64,000 nucleotides of DNA from contig NZ_BSCT01000004.1 of the NCBI RefSeq assembly GCF_030159255.1, positions 62,001-126,000 on the forward strand, given 5' to 3'. This document shows positions 1-9,945 of this stretch, one piece after another. The position numbers were made by a program, and so were the translations under genes. The notes beneath the pieces are model-generated. The model did not search any database, was not told where the DNA came from, and saw only the letters and a program-made list of their open reading frames with translations. This stretch comes from Bradyrhizobium sp. SSBR45G. GTDB lineage: Bacteria > Pseudomonadota > Alphaproteobacteria > Rhizobiales > Xanthobacteraceae. Each line of letters starts with the position of its first letter. Position 1 is the stretch's first letter.

Positions 1-663
1 GACCGCTCCAACCGCGTCGGCTCGGTCGCCTCGGGCGGCGGCGTCGGCGCGCTTGGGATCACGATGTTCTGGACCGTGTTCCGCGTCTTCACCGGGCTCG
101 CGCTCGGCTTCGTCAGTGGCGTCGCCGTCGGCGCCGCGCTGCACTACATCCGCTGGCTGCGCAATCTCCTGATGCCGACGGTGCTGTTGCTGGCGCCGAT
201 CTCGCCGGTGGCCTGGCTGCCGGTCGCGATCTTCGTGTTCGGCATCGGCGACGTGCCGGCGATCTTCCTCGTCTTCATCACGGTGTTCTTCACCATCGTG
301 CTGTCGACCTCGGCGCAGATCGAGAGCGTGCCGGTCAACTACATCCATGTCGCCCGCATCATGGGCGCGACGCAGACGCAGCTGTTCTGGCGCGTCATCC
401 TGCCGGCGATCCTGCCGAGCCTGTTCATGACTTTGCGGCTCAACCTCTTCGGCGCCTGGATGGTGGTGCTGATCGCCGAGACCGTCGGTGTTGGCACCGG
501 GCTCGGCCAGATCATTTCGATGGCGCGCGCGACCTTCAACGCCAAGCTGGTGTTCTTCACCATGGCGGTGATCGGCGCGCTCGGCTTCCTCAGCGACTGG
601 GGCCTGCGCCAGATCCAGCGCCGCATGCTGTGGTGGGTCGCGCCACAACGGGGAGGGCTCTAG
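1..663 (+). CDS. ABC transporter permease, SsuC/TauC/NrtB type (5' truncated)
   Basis: The frame is open from base 1, so the gene begins upstream of the window; an internal ATG at 64 is not the likely start. The visible part has several strongly hydrophobic segments and the cytoplasmic EAA-like loop of BPD importers (HVARIMGATQTQLFWRVILP), which contacts the ATPase. It ends in the usual basic tail. By family it would form the membrane channel of an importer for nitrate, sulfonate, taurine or a pyrimidine-like compound. Its TAG is followed directly by the ATG of the ATPase gene, so the two are translationally coupled. The substrate-binding protein is not in view and presumably lies upstream. 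The substrate cannot be read from the permease; the amidohydrolase downstream suggests a nitrogenous compound. Confidence 0.9.
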   Translation, partial: DRSNRVGSVASGGGVGALGITMFWTVFRVFTGLALGFVSGVAVGAALHYIRWLRNLLMPTVLLLAPISPVAWLPVAIFVFGIGDVPAIFLVFITVFFTIVLSTSAQIESVPVNYIHVARIMGATQTQLFWRVILPAILPSLFMTLRLNLFGAWMVVLIAETVGVGTGLGQIISMARATFNAKLVFFTMAVIGALGFLSDWGLRQIQRRMLWWVAPQRGGL

Positions 664-1452
664 ATGGCGCGTCCCGCCGTATCGATCCGCAACGTCGGCA
701 AGACCTGGGACGTCGAGGGCCGCCCGCCGCTGCGCGCGATCGATGATCTCTCCTTCGATGTCGCGCCGGGCGAGTTCGTCGTGCTGCTCGGCCCCTCCGG
801 CTGCGGCAAGTCCTCGCTGCTCTACATGATCGCGGGGCTCGAGAGCGTGAGCAACGGCGTCATCGAGGATGATGGCCTCGCGATCTCCGGTCCGTCGCCG
901 GAGCGCGGGCTGATCTTCCAGGAGGCCTCGCTGTTTCCCTGGCTCACCATCCTGGACAACGTCGCCTTCGGCCTTGCGATCCGCGCCGAGCTGCCGGAGC
1001 GGCGGCGCGAGAAGGCGCGGGAGATCCTGCGCCGCGTCGGGCTCGGCGACGCGCTCGACAAGAAGCCGGACGAATTGTCCGGCGGCATGCGCCAGCGCGC
1101 AGCGTTCGCCCGCGCCCTGGTGATGCAGCCGCGCGTGCTGATGATGGACGAGCCGTTCGCCGCGCTCGACGTCCAGACCCGCGCCAAGCTGCAGGATTTC
1201 CTGCTGCAGATCTGGCAGGACAGCCGCGCCTCGGTGCTGCTCGTGACCCATTCGATCGACGAGGCCATCAGCCTCGCCGACCGCGTCATCGTGTTCACGG
1301 CGCGGCCGGGCCGGGTCAAGGCGATCGTGCCGATCGACCTGCCGCGGCCGCGCCCGACACGCTCACCGCGCTATCACGAATATCGCGACTATTTCACCGA
1401 GCTGCTCGCCGCCGAGGTCGACAAGGCCTTCGCCGAGCAGTCGGGCCTGTGA
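664..1452 (+). CDS. ABC transporter ATP-binding protein, SsuB/TauB/NrtD type
   Basis: 262 residues, a typical length for the nitrate/sulfonate/taurine importer ATPases. Walker A GPSGCGKSS lies at about 43-51, a Q-loop near 85 (LIFQEASLFPW), the ABC signature LSGGMRQRAAFARAL at about 139-153, Walker B VLMMDEPFAALD at about 159-170, and the switch histidine in LVTHSIDEA. It energises the truncated permease just upstream: the genes abut with no spacer. The stop codon overlaps the region before the amidohydrolase gene, so transport and hydrolysis are probably encoded in one operon. ATPase function is certain; the substrate is not. Confidence 0.93.
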   Translation: MARPAVSIRNVGKTWDVEGRPPLRAIDDLSFDVAPGEFVVLLGPSGCGKSSLLYMIAGLESVSNGVIEDDGLAISGPSPERGLIFQEASLFPWLTILDNVAFGLAIRAELPERRREKAREILRRVGLGDALDKKPDELSGGMRQRAAFARALVMQPRVLMMDEPFAALDVQTRAKLQDFLLQIWQDSRASVLLVTHSIDEAISLADRVIVFTARPGRVKAIVPIDLPRPRPTRSPRYHEYRDYFTELLAAEVDKAFAEQSGL

Positions 1453-1478
1453 ACGAAACAACCGGGAGGAACAGCGAG

Positions 1479-3017
1479 ATGGCGGAAGTTTTGGTCGGGG
1501 CGAAGTGGGTCGTCTCCGGAATCCAGGATCGGCATACACCGGTTGTGATCGAGGACGGCGCCGTGCTCGCCCGCGACGGCGTGATCGTGGCGGTGGGTCC
1601 GTTCGCCGAGCTCGAACGGCTGGCGCCGCAGGCCAATGTGAAGCGGCATCCGAACCACGTGATGCTGCCGGGCTTCGTCAACAGCCATCACCATGTTGGG
1701 CTGACGCCGCTGCAGCTCGGCTCGCCCGATCATGCGCTGGAACTGTGGTTCGCCAGCCGCCTGCCGGCGCGCCGGATCGATCTCTATCTCGACACGCTGT
1801 ATTCGGCGTTCGAGATGATCGCCTCCGGCGTCACCACCGTGCAGCACATTCACGGCTGGATGGCCGGTGGCTTCGACGCCATCCATGGCGCCGCCAGCAA
1901 GGTCTTGCAGGCCTATCGCGCAATCGGCATGCGCGCCTCCTATTGCTACGCCGTGCGCGAGCAGAACCGGCTGGTCTATGAGGCCGACGAGGAATTTTGC
2001 GCCCGCCTGCCGGCGCCGTGGAACGCGCGCCTGTCGGCGCATCTGAAGGCGCAGCAGGTGCCGTTCGACGACTATATCAAGCTGTTCGACGTGCTCACGG
2101 CCGAGAATGCCGGGCAGAGCCTGACGCGCATCCAGCTCGCGCCGGCCAATCTGCACTGGTGCACCGATGACGGCCTCGTGGCGCTGCACGAGAAGTCGCG
2201 CGCCGCCAAGGTGCCGATGCACATGCACCTGCTGGAGACCGCCTATCAGAAGGAATATGCGAAGCGGCGCACCGGCAAGACCGCCGTGCGCCACCTGCAT
2301 GATCTCGGCGTGCTCGGCCCGCACATGACGCTTGGCCACGGCGTCTGGCTGATGGCGGAGGACATCGACATCGTCGCCGAGACCGGCACCTGCATCTGCC
2401 ACAACTGCTCGTCGAACTTCCGGCTGCGCTCGGGGCTCGCGCCGCTCAATGTCTGGGAGAAGAAGGGCATCACCATCGGCATGGGCCTGGACGAAGCAGG
2501 CATCAACGAGGACCGCGACATGCTGCAGGAGCTGAAGCTGGCGCTCCGCGTCCATCGCACACCCGGCATGGACGACGAGGTGCCGACGGTGCCGCAGATC
2601 GTGCGCATGGCCACCGAGGGCGGCGCCAAGACTACGGCGTTCGGCGATAGCGTCGGCAGACTGGAGCAGGGCCGGTTGTTCGACGCCGTGCTGATCGACT
2701 GGAACGCGGCGGTGTATCCGTTCCAGGATCCCGATATTCCGATGCTGGATGCGCTGGTGCAGCGCGCCAAGTCGCAGCATGTGACAGCCGTCTATGTCGG
2801 CGGCGATATCGTCTATTCCGACGGCCGCTTCACCCACGTCAATCGCGACGAGGTGCTGGCCGAGATCGCAGATATTCTCGCCAAGCCGCGCAATGAGGAG
2901 GAGGTCGCCCGCCGCGAGCTCGGCCTCGCCGTGTTCCCGCACGTCAAGCAGTTCTACGACGGCTATTTCGACAGCGCTGCGCATACCCCGTTCTATCGGA
3001 CGTCGACGATGAGCTAG
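1479..3017 (+). CDS. Metal-dependent amidohydrolase (8-oxoguanine deaminase/AtzB-like)
   Basis: 512 residues from the ATG at 1479, chosen because GGGAGGA lies 9 bases upstream; an in-frame ATG at 1449 overlaps the ATPase gene and has no Shine-Dalgarno. The protein has the amidohydrolase layout: an N-terminal beta-sandwich strand, the metal motif NSHHH near 68-72, a second-shell segment HMHLLETAY near 250, GHGVW with the next histidine near 287, CHNCSSNFRLRSG near 308-320, and GMGLDEAGINED with the final metal-binding aspartate. The CxxxSNxRLxSG signature matches deaminases of the 8-oxoguanine, guanine and s-triazine subgroup. It probably deaminates or dechlorinates a heterocycle taken up by the neighbouring ABC system. 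The exact substrate is not determinable here. Confidence 0.85.
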   Translation: MAEVLVGAKWVVSGIQDRHTPVVIEDGAVLARDGVIVAVGPFAELERLAPQANVKRHPNHVMLPGFVNSHHHVGLTPLQLGSPDHALELWFASRLPARRIDLYLDTLYSAFEMIASGVTTVQHIHGWMAGGFDAIHGAASKVLQAYRAIGMRASYCYAVREQNRLVYEADEEFCARLPAPWNARLSAHLKAQQVPFDDYIKLFDVLTAENAGQSLTRIQLAPANLHWCTDDGLVALHEKSRAAKVPMHMHLLETAYQKEYAKRRTGKTAVRHLHDLGVLGPHMTLGHGVWLMAEDIDIVAETGTCICHNCSSNFRLRSGLAPLNVWEKKGITIGMGLDEAGINEDRDMLQELKLALRVHRTPGMDDEVPTVPQIVRMATEGGAKTTAFGDSVGRLEQGRLFDAVLIDWNAAVYPFQDPDIPMLDALVQRAKSQHVTAVYVGGDIVYSDGRFTHVNRDEVLAEIADILAKPRNEEEVARRELGLAVFPHVKQFYDGYFDSAAHTPFYRTSTMS

Positions 3018-3019
3018 TT

Positions 3020-3154
3020 CGTAGGGTGGGCAAAGCGCCGCAAGGCGGCGCGTGCCCACCGCCCATCAGCGAACGCATCAGCCACACGGTGGGCACGGCG
3101 CCATCGCGATCTCGTTTGGAGACGCTGTACGGCAGCGCCTTTGCCCACCCTACA
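3020..3154. repeat. Repeat A copy 1 (GTAGGGTGGGCAAAG palindromic element)
   Basis: Begins CGTAGGGTGGGCAAAG and ends CTTTGCCCACCCTACA, so the ends are inverted repeats. The centre carries a second inverted pair (CGTGCCCACCG and CGGTGGGCACGG). The same architecture occurs at 3601-3738, 11407-11556, 18111-18225 and 44925-45013. It fills most of the gap between the amidohydrolase and the small exported protein. It encodes nothing plausible. Confidence 0.9.
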
Positions 3155-3293
3155 GGCCACTGTTGTGGCCGCGCGGCGTGTGATCCCGCGCACGGTCGGC
3201 TTCGCCTGTCCCGGTCATCCTGTCCGCGGTTCGCTGGAGATGTGCGGACAATGACGTCTTCACGCCAGTGGACCTCAACCACAGGAGAGTGAA

Positions 3294-3590
3294 ATGAAGT
3301 CTATCCTGATTGCCGCGCTGGCACTGGTGGTCACGTCCGGCGCGAGCTTCGCGGGCACGCCGCTGATCGATGCGCGGCAGAACGCTCAGTCAGACCGCAT
3401 CTACAATGGCGCGGTATCGGGCCGGCTGACCTATCCGGAGACGCAGCAGCTGGTCCGCGGCCAGATTCACGTGCAGAAGCTCGAGAACAAGGCCAAGGCC
3501 GACGGCGTGGTGACGCCGTTCGAGCGCGCCCGCATCAATGTCGCGCAATCGGTGCAGGGCGCCCGCATCTTCTGGAAGAAGCACAACTGA
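3294..3590 (+). CDS. Small exported protein of unknown function
   Basis: 98 residues, starting at an ATG preceded by AGGAGAG. Residues 1-20 form a signal peptide (MKSILIAALALVVTSGASFA), so the mature protein is about 78 residues and periplasmic. The mature part contains an internal pattern RQ-x-x-Q-x-x-RI-x-x-G-x-x-SG-x-LT followed by AKADGVVTPFERARI. This pattern occurs in many small exported proteobacterial proteins, and I know no assigned function for it. It stands alone between two copies of repeat A, so no operon context helps. Confidence 0.8.
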   Translation: MKSILIAALALVVTSGASFAGTPLIDARQNAQSDRIYNGAVSGRLTYPETQQLVRGQIHVQKLENKAKADGVVTPFERARINVAQSVQGARIFWKKHN

Positions 3591-3600
3591 GTTCGTCGTT

Positions 3601-3738
3601 CGTAGGGTAGGCAAAGCGCCGCCGACAGGCGGCGCGTGCCCACCGTCGATCGGCGCGCGCATCAGCCAGACGGTGGGCACGGCGCGGTCGCGATCTCGTG
3701 TGGAGATGCAGCACGGCGGCGCCTTTGCCCACCCTACA
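3601..3738. repeat. Repeat A copy 2
   Basis: Starts CGTAGGGTAGGCAAAGCG and ends GCCTTTGCCCACCCTACA, with internal GCGTGCCCACCG and CGGTGGGCACGG arms. It is the same element as 3020-3154, only 446 bases away, so the small exported gene is bracketed by two copies in the same orientation. It separates that gene from the convergent SDR gene at 3754. Confidence 0.9.
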
Positions 3739-3753
3739 GGGTTGAGGGCGTCG

Positions 3754-4500
3754 TCAATACGTCGCGCGGCCACCGGAGATGTCGAACACGGCGCCGGTCG
3801 AGAACGAGCACTCTTCTGATGCGAGCCACGACACCAGGGCCGCGAGTTCTTCCACCAGCACGAAGCGGCCCTTCGGGATCTTCGACAGCATGAAGTTGAT
3901 GTGCGCTTCGGTCATCTGGTCGAAAATCGCGGTCTTCGCGGCGGCCGGCGTCACCGCGTTGACGGTGATATTGTGCTGCGCCAGCTCCTTGCCGAGCGAT
4001 TTGGTCAGCGCGATCAGCCCCGCTTTTGAAGCCGAGTAGTGCGCGGCGTTCGGATTACCTTCCTTGCCGGCGATCGAGGCGATGTTGACGATGCGGCCAT
4101 AGGCCTGCTTCAGCATGACCGGCACGATTGCCTTGGCGCAAATGAAGGGGCCGTCGAGATTGATGCGCAGCACCTTGCGCCATTCCTCGAGATCGGTCTC
4201 CCACACGGACTTGTTGATGCCGGCGATGCCGGCATTGTTGACCAGGATGTCGATGGTGCCGAACGCGGCCAGCGTGGCGTCACGCGCGCCTTCGACAGCC
4301 CTGGTGTCGGTGACGTCGACCTGCAACGCCAGCACCTCAGGACCGATCTCCTGCGCCGTCTTCTCGGCCAGCGCGATGTCGTGGTCCCAGATCGCGACCT
4401 TGGCGCCCGAGGCCTTGAAGCGCTCGGCGATGGCGCGGCCAAAACCTTGCGCGCCGCCGGTGACGACGGCGCAGCGATGGGTAAGGTCGATTTGGTTCAT
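3754..4500 (-). CDS. SDR family oxidoreductase, probably sugar-acid dehydrogenase
   Basis: 248 residues from the ATG at 4500, which has GGGGAAG upstream; an in-frame ATG at 4566 falls inside repeat B and is rejected. It is a classical SDR: TGGAQGFG at 14-21 binds NAD(P), NNAG follows near 90, the catalytic Ser is in NIASIAG and the Tyr/Lys pair in HYSASKAG. The C-terminus ends SGGRATY, an ending I associate with SDRs acting on sugar acids such as 2-keto-3-deoxy-L-rhamnonate 4-dehydrogenases; that is a recollection, not a match I could test. It is the distal gene of the minus-strand arm (LacI, dehydratase, SDR, SDR), so a role in the same sugar pathway is likely. FabG-type ketoreductase is the alternative. 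Confidence 0.82.
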   Translation of the reverse strand: MNQIDLTHRCAVVTGGAQGFGRAIAERFKASGAKVAIWDHDIALAEKTAQEIGPEVLALQVDVTDTRAVEGARDATLAAFGTIDILVNNAGIAGINKSVWETDLEEWRKVLRINLDGPFICAKAIVPVMLKQAYGRIVNIASIAGKEGNPNAAHYSASKAGLIALTKSLGKELAQHNITVNAVTPAAAKTAIFDQMTEAHINFMLSKIPKGRFVLVEELAALVSWLASEECSFSTGAVFDISGGRATY

Positions 4501-4524
4501 GTGCTTCCCCGGTGCTTTTTGTGT

Positions 4525-4624
4525 CGTCATTCCGGGGCGGCGCGAAGCGACGAGCCCGGAATCCATACGCCCGATCGTGGTTATGGATTCCGGGCTCGCG
4601 CTGACGCGCGCCCCGGAATGACGG
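4525..4624. repeat. Repeat B copy 1 (GTCATTCCGGGGCG element)
   Basis: The left arm CGTCATTCCGGGGCG and the right arm CCCCGGAATGACGG are inverted repeats, enclosing a second pair (GAGCCCGGAATCCAT and ATGGATTCCGGGCTC). It fills the spacer between the two SDR genes, so it would be transcribed within that operon. Other copies lie at 5405-5501 and 24981-25130, and a half copy at 18226-18271. Confidence 0.9.
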
Positions 4625-4632
4625 AGAGTGTC

Positions 4633-5367
4633 TTATAACGTCCAGCCGCCGTCGATCGTATGCGCGACGCCGGTCGTGAACGCGCTCTCGTCGCTGGCGA
4701 GATAGACGGCGAGATGCGCGATCTCCTCGGCGGTGCCGAGCCGGCCCATCGGCTGGCGCGAGATGAACATTTCCAGCCCGTTCGGGCCGACCGACGCGGC
4801 GCGGCCGAGCATTGACGGTGTCTCGATCGTGCCCGGGCAGATGCAGTTACAGCGGATCTGCCTGCCGACGAAGTCGGCTGCGACCGAGCGGGTCAGCGCC
4901 GCGACGGCGGCCTTGGTGGCGCCGTAGACGTAGCGGTTCGGCGCCGCCTTGAACACGCCGGCCGCGGAGGCGATGTTGACGATCGCGCCGCCGCCCTCCG
5001 CCAGCATCTTCGGCAGGAAGGCGCGGATCGTGCGATGCATCGACTTGACGTTGAGGTCGAACGAGAACTCCCAGTCGTCGTCCGAGCAGTCGAGGATGGT
5101 GCCGTTGTGCACGAAGCCGGCGGCATTGAGCAGGATCTCGACCTTGCCGACGCGCTCGGCCATCGCGTTGACGGCGGCGGTGTTGCGGACGTCGAGGGTT
5201 GCGACCTCGGCAATGCCCTCGCTCTTCAGGGTCGCGAGACCCTTCTCGTCGATATCGGTGGCGAACACGGTGGCGCCCTGGCGCGCGAAGGCGATGGCGC
5301 AGGCGCGGCCGATGCCGGCAGCGGCGGCGGTGACAAAGGCGCGTTTGCCCTTGAGGCGGTCGGACAT
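4633..5367 (-). CDS. SDR family oxidoreductase, 2-keto-3-deoxy-L-fuconate dehydrogenase-like
   Basis: 244 residues. The cofactor motif TAAAAGIGRA replaces the usual TGxxxGIG, and DIDE follows beta-2, which suggests NAD preference. NAAG is present, the catalytic Ser is in NIASAAG and the Tyr/Lys pair in YVYGATKAA. The segments CPGTIETPSML and RQPMGRLGTAEEIA and the ending TIDGGWTL are what I remember of 2-keto-3-deoxy-L-fuconate dehydrogenases. By that assignment it would oxidise a 2-keto-3-deoxy-aldonate made by the adjacent dehydratase. On the minus strand AAGGAG precedes the ATG, and a CAACAACAAACAG tract lies further upstream. The exact stereochemistry of the substrate is not certain. Confidence 0.85.
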   Translation of the reverse strand: MSDRLKGKRAFVTAAAAGIGRACAIAFARQGATVFATDIDEKGLATLKSEGIAEVATLDVRNTAAVNAMAERVGKVEILLNAAGFVHNGTILDCSDDDWEFSFDLNVKSMHRTIRAFLPKMLAEGGGAIVNIASAAGVFKAAPNRYVYGATKAAVAALTRSVAADFVGRQIRCNCICPGTIETPSMLGRAASVGPNGLEMFISRQPMGRLGTAEEIAHLAVYLASDESAFTTGVAHTIDGGWTL

Positions 5368-5404
5368 GGGGGCTCCTTGAACGAAACTGACTGTTTGTTG
5401 TTGC

Positions 5405-5501
5405 CGTCATTCCGGGGCGCCCGGAGGGCGAGCCCGGAATCCATACTCCCGATCGTGGTTATGGATTCCGGGCCCATCGCTTCGCGATGTCCCGGAATGA
5501 C
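5405..5501. repeat. Repeat B copy 2
   Basis: Arms CCGTCATTCCGGGGCG and CCCGGAATGAC with inner GAGCCCGGAATCCAT and ATGGATTCCGGGCCC. It lies in the spacer between the dehydratase stop and the second SDR start. Two copies of the same element therefore punctuate one three-gene operon. Confidence 0.9.
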
Positions 5502-5511
5502 ACCGGTTGGT

Positions 5512-7335
5512 TCAATGATTATGCCTCGCCACGCCCACGGTGCCAGCGATGTTCTGGTAGCGCGTGGCGAGCTCCATGCAGGCGCCGGTGGCCTGCTGGC
5601 CCACGGTGTTGCGATAGAGCTCCTGCCACGGCGTCTGGTTGGCCGGATGCGGGAAGCCGCCCTTGGCCTTCAGCTCAGCGCGCCGTGCCGCCAGCTCCTC
5701 ATCGGAGATCAGGATGTTGGCCGAGCCCTTGTTGAGGTCGATGCGCACCTTGTCGCCGGTCTTGAGAATGGCGAGCCCGCCATCGGCGGCGGCTTCCGGC
5801 GAGGCGTTGAGGATCGACGGCGAGCCTGACGTGCCGGACTGCCGGCCATCGCCGATGCAGGGCAGGGACATGATGCCGCGTTTGATCAGCGCCGCCGGCG
5901 GCTGCATGTTCACGACCTCGGCGCCGCCGGGGTAGCCGATCGGGCCGGCGCCGCGGATGAACAGCACGCAGTGCTCGTCGATCGCAAGCGACGGATCGTC
6001 GATGCGATCGTGATAATCCTCCGGCCCTTCGAACACGATGGCGCGGCCCTCGAAGGCGTTGGGGTCCTTCGGGTTGATGAGATAGCGGTCGCGGAATTCC
6101 TTGGAGATCACGCTGGTCTTCATGATCGCGGAATCGAACAGATTGCCGCGCAGCACCAGGAAGCCGGCATCCTTCACCAGCGGCTTGTCGTAGGACCAGA
6201 TCACGTCGCCATCGGGCTTCGGCGCCTCGCGGCAATTGTCGCCCATGCTGCGGCCATTGACGGTGATCGCGTCCTCGTGGATGCGCTTGTGCCGCATCAG
6301 TTCGCCGATCACCGCCGGCACGCCGCCGGCGCGATGGAATTCCTCGCCGAGATAGAATCCGGCCGGCTGCATGTTGACCAGCAGCGGCACGTCGTGGCCG
6401 AATCTCTGCCAGTCGTCGATCGAAAGCTCGACGCCGACATGGCGCGCCAGCGCATTGATGTGGATCGGCGCGTTGGTCGAGCCGCCGATCGCGGAATTGG
6501 CGACGATGCAGTTCTCGAACGCCTTGCGCGTCAGGATGTCCGACGGCTTGAGGTCCTCCCAGACCATGTCGACGATCCGCTCACCCGTCTCATAGGCGAT
6601 CTGGCCGCGCTCGCGATAGGGCGCGGGGATCGCGGCGCAGCCGGGCAGGGACATGCCGAGCGCCTCGGCGAGCGCATTCATCGTCGAGGCCGTGCCCATG
6701 GTGTTGCAATGCCCGACCGACGGCGCCGACGACGCCACGATCTGCATGAACTCCTCATAGCCGATCTCGCCAGCGGCGAGCCGCTCGCGCGAACGCCACA
6801 CCACGGTGCCGGAGCCGGTGCGCTGGCCCTCGTGCCAGCCGTTCAGCATCGGCCCGCCCGACAGCACGATCGCCGGAATGTTCACGGTGGCCGCCGCCAT
6901 CAGGCAGGCCGGCGTCGTCTTGTCGCAGCCGGTGGTCAGCACCACGCCGTCGAGCGGATAGCCGAACAGGATTTCGACGAGGCCGAGATAAGCGAGGTTG
7001 CGGTCGAGCGCCGCCGTCGGACGCTTGCCGGTCTCCTGGATCGGGTGGGTCGGAAATTCCATCGCGATGCCGCCGGCGGCGCGGATGCCTTCGCGGACGC
7101 GATGCGCCAGCTCGATGTGGTGGCGGTTGCAGGGCGAGAGATCATTACCTGTCTGGGCGATGCCGATGATCGGCTTGCCCGATTGCAGCTCGGCGCGGGT
7201 CAGGCCGTAATTGAGATAGCGCTCGAGATAGAGCGCGGTCATGCCCGGATTGTGCGGGTCGTTGAACCAGGCCTGCGAGCGCAGCTTGCGGCTCTTGTCA
7301 GCACCGTTGCCGGCATGTCCGTTGGATTTTGTCAT
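5512..7335 (-). CDS. IlvD/Edd family sugar-acid dehydratase (L-arabinonate dehydratase-like)
   Basis: 607 residues from the ATG at 7335, preceded by GGGAGGA. The family removes water from aldonates to give 2-keto-3-deoxy-aldonates using a [2Fe-2S] cluster. Three cysteines sit where the cluster ligands are expected: C69 (LSPCNRHH), C137 (TTGCDKTTP) and C210 ([10 protein letters not shown]). Their spacing equals that of Rhizobium L-arabinonate dehydratase (C59, C127, C200 as I recall it) with a 10-residue N-terminal extension. The catalytic Ser is expected in [12 protein letters not shown] near residue 490. These features favour a pentonate-type substrate (L-arabinonate, D-xylonate or D-fuconate) over dihydroxy-acid dehydration in branched-chain synthesis. 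The gene is followed on the same strand by the KDF-dehydrogenase-like SDR, which would use its product, and preceded by the LacI regulator. Confidence 0.9.
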   Translation of the reverse strand: MTKSNGHAGNGADKSRKLRSQAWFNDPHNPGMTALYLERYLNYGLTRAELQSGKPIIGIAQTGNDLSPCNRHHIELAHRVREGIRAAGGIAMEFPTHPIQETGKRPTAALDRNLAYLGLVEILFGYPLDGVVLTTGCDKTTPACLMAAATVNIPAIVLSGGPMLNGWHEGQRTGSGTVVWRSRERLAAGEIGYEEFMQIVASSAPSVGHCNTMGTASTMNALAEALGMSLPGCAAIPAPYRERGQIAYETGERIVDMVWEDLKPSDILTRKAFENCIVANSAIGGSTNAPIHINALARHVGVELSIDDWQRFGHDVPLLVNMQPAGFYLGEEFHRAGGVPAVIGELMRHKRIHEDAITVNGRSMGDNCREAPKPDGDVIWSYDKPLVKDAGFLVLRGNLFDSAIMKTSVISKEFRDRYLINPKDPNAFEGRAIVFEGPEDYHDRIDDPSLAIDEHCVLFIRGAGPIGYPGGAEVVNMQPPAALIKRGIMSLPCIGDGRQSGTSGSPSILNASPEAAADGGLAILKTGDKVRIDLNKGSANILISDEELAARRAELKAKGGFPHPANQTPWQELYRNTVGQQATGACMELATRYQNIAGTVGVARHNH

Positions 7336-7518
7336 TGTCTTCCTCCCGCGGTGCAAACGTAGCGCGGCCGCTCCTGTTCGCGGTGCAACACCCACGCATC
7401 GATGGCGCGAGGCGAAACGCCGCAGTCAGGTTCAACGGGCCGGCTTCGATGATCGTCTACGTCTTTCGTTCAAGTCGTCGTCGGTTCGCGTCGTTCTAGT
7501 TCAGCAATTTTGGTTGCG

Positions 7519-8598
7519 CTACCATTTTGTTCCTGAGGCCCGCTCGCCCGGCGCCGGCCCGGCCGTGGCGGCGCGCGACAGGGTCGAGCTCTGCCGTTCG
7601 ATCACCTCGAAGCCGAGATCGACGACGCGCTGAGTGACCTCGCGGCCCTCGATCTCGTCCATGACCATCGTCGCCGCACGCAGGCCCATCTCGTAGCGGT
7701 TGGTCCGGACGCTGGTGAGGGTGGGAACGGCCGATGCCATGAATTCCATGTCGTTGAAGCCGACGATGGCGATCTGCTCGGGCACCGCGATGTGCCGGCG
7801 CTGGCATTCGAACAGCACGCCGAGCGCGAGGTCGTCATTGGCGCAGAACACGGCATCGAGATCCGGCGCCTTCAGCAGAAGATCGGAGAACAGGCTGCCG
7901 CCCATCGTGGTCGAGGTCGGAACGGCCGTCGTGACGATGAGGCGCGGATCGAACAGCGACGCCTCCTTCATCGCGTTCTGATAGCCCTGAAGGCGGCGCT
8001 GCACCCTGGGGTCCATGCGCGCGCCCAGGAAGCCGATCCGTCGGCAGCCCTGGGCGAGAAGGTGCGAAATCGCTGCAGAACACGCGTCGACATGCGAAAA
8101 GCCGATCATCATGTCGATCGGATCGGTGCCCAGTTCCATGATCTGCACCACCGGACAGTCAGCCGCCTGCACGATGGCGCGGCCCTCCGCCGTCTGGTCG
8201 ACGCCGGTCACGATCAGCCCCGCCGGCTTCTGCATCAGGAACAGCCGCAGCAGCCGCTCCTCCTGCAGCACGCTGTAGCGGGTGTTCGCCAGCTGGATGC
8301 TGTAGCGGCTGCCCTCGAACGCGTCATAGATGCCGCGCAGCACGTCGGAGAACACGTTGTTGGTGAGGGACGGTATCAGCACGCCGATCACTTCGGTGCG
8401 CTGCGATGCAAGCGCGCGCGCGGCTAGGTTCGGGACGTAGCCGAGATCCTTGGCGGCGCTCTCGATCCGCAGCCGGCGGCCGGCCGAGACGGTGTCGGGA
8501 TTGCGGAAGAAGCGTGACACCGTGATCGGGCTGACGCCCGCCAGTGCCGCAACTTCGGTCAGCCGCACTTTGCCCGGCTTGATACGTTTCCGTCCCAT
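7519..8598 (-). CDS. LacI family transcriptional regulator
   Basis: 359 residues. The N-terminal helix-turn-helix (LTEVAALAGVSPITVSRFFR, about 13-32) is followed by the hinge-helix region NLAARALASQRT and a periplasmic-binding-protein-like effector domain (IGVLIPSLTNNVFSDVLRGI onward; DAVFCANDDLALGVL near 250). It is of the GntR/gluconate type in its hinge and first effector strand. It stands at the divergence point between the dehydratase/SDR arm (same strand, downstream) and the CUT1 transporter operon (opposite strand), which is the usual position of a local regulator of both. A palindrome of the LacI-family type lies 42 bases from its start codon. The effector is presumably the sugar or an aldonate. 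Confidence 0.92.
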   Translation of the reverse strand: MGRKRIKPGKVRLTEVAALAGVSPITVSRFFRNPDTVSAGRRLRIESAAKDLGYVPNLAARALASQRTEVIGVLIPSLTNNVFSDVLRGIYDAFEGSRYSIQLANTRYSVLQEERLLRLFLMQKPAGLIVTGVDQTAEGRAIVQAADCPVVQIMELGTDPIDMMIGFSHVDACSAAISHLLAQGCRRIGFLGARMDPRVQRRLQGYQNAMKEASLFDPRLIVTTAVPTSTTMGGSLFSDLLLKAPDLDAVFCANDDLALGVLFECQRRHIAVPEQIAIVGFNDMEFMASAVPTLTSVRTNRYEMGLRAATMVMDEIEGREVTQRVVDLGFEVIERQSSTLSRAATAGPAPGERASGTKW

Positions 8599-8638
8599 GC
8601 GTTGCTCATAGCATAGGCGAAGGGCCAGACAAGCAATA

Positions 8639-8667
8639 TTGACAGCGCTATCACGCAGTTGCTAAGC
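8639..8667 (+). promoter_or_regulatory. Candidate LacI-family operator over a -35 box
   Basis: TGACAGCGCTATCA at 8640-8653 is a 14-base palindrome with a single mismatched pair and a CG centre, the shape bound by LacI-family regulators. It overlaps a perfect TTGACA at 8639-8644, for which a weak -10 (CTAAGC) lies 17 bases on. Binding would occlude a promoter reading toward the transporter genes. It lies between lacI and the divergent ATPase gene, so one operator could control both directions. Transcription start and binding are inferred. Confidence 0.55.
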
Positions 8668-8883
8668 GAAGCATTGCGAAAGATTTGAACTGCGGACAAT
8701 CTCTGCGAAGCTGGTCTCCAGTTTCGGACGCAGCCAGAGCGATCGACAATAACAAGAAGCAAGACAACAAGAACAAGACGACCAGACGCGATAACGACAA
8801 GCGGCCAGATCAAACGGCCGAGAACAACGGTCAGGATGCCGCCGACATGCAGCCAATGCAGTCGGTCTTTGAGGAGGGAATTG

Positions 8884-9945
<1,062 letters not shown>

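Noticed and set aside
1389..3059. A 556-codon open frame antisense to the amidohydrolase
   Set aside because: It mirrors a well-supported gene, has no ribosome-binding site and reads as Arg/His/Ala/Gly-rich low-complexity protein, the usual shadow in GC-rich DNA.
3020..5501. Closely spaced repeats as a CRISPR array
   Set aside because: The elements are long palindromes of different families separated by genes, not short direct repeats with uniform spacers, and no cas gene is present.
5971..7362. A 463-codon open frame antisense to the sugar-acid dehydratase
   Set aside because: No family pattern; His/Arg/Ala-rich composition typical of antisense frames.
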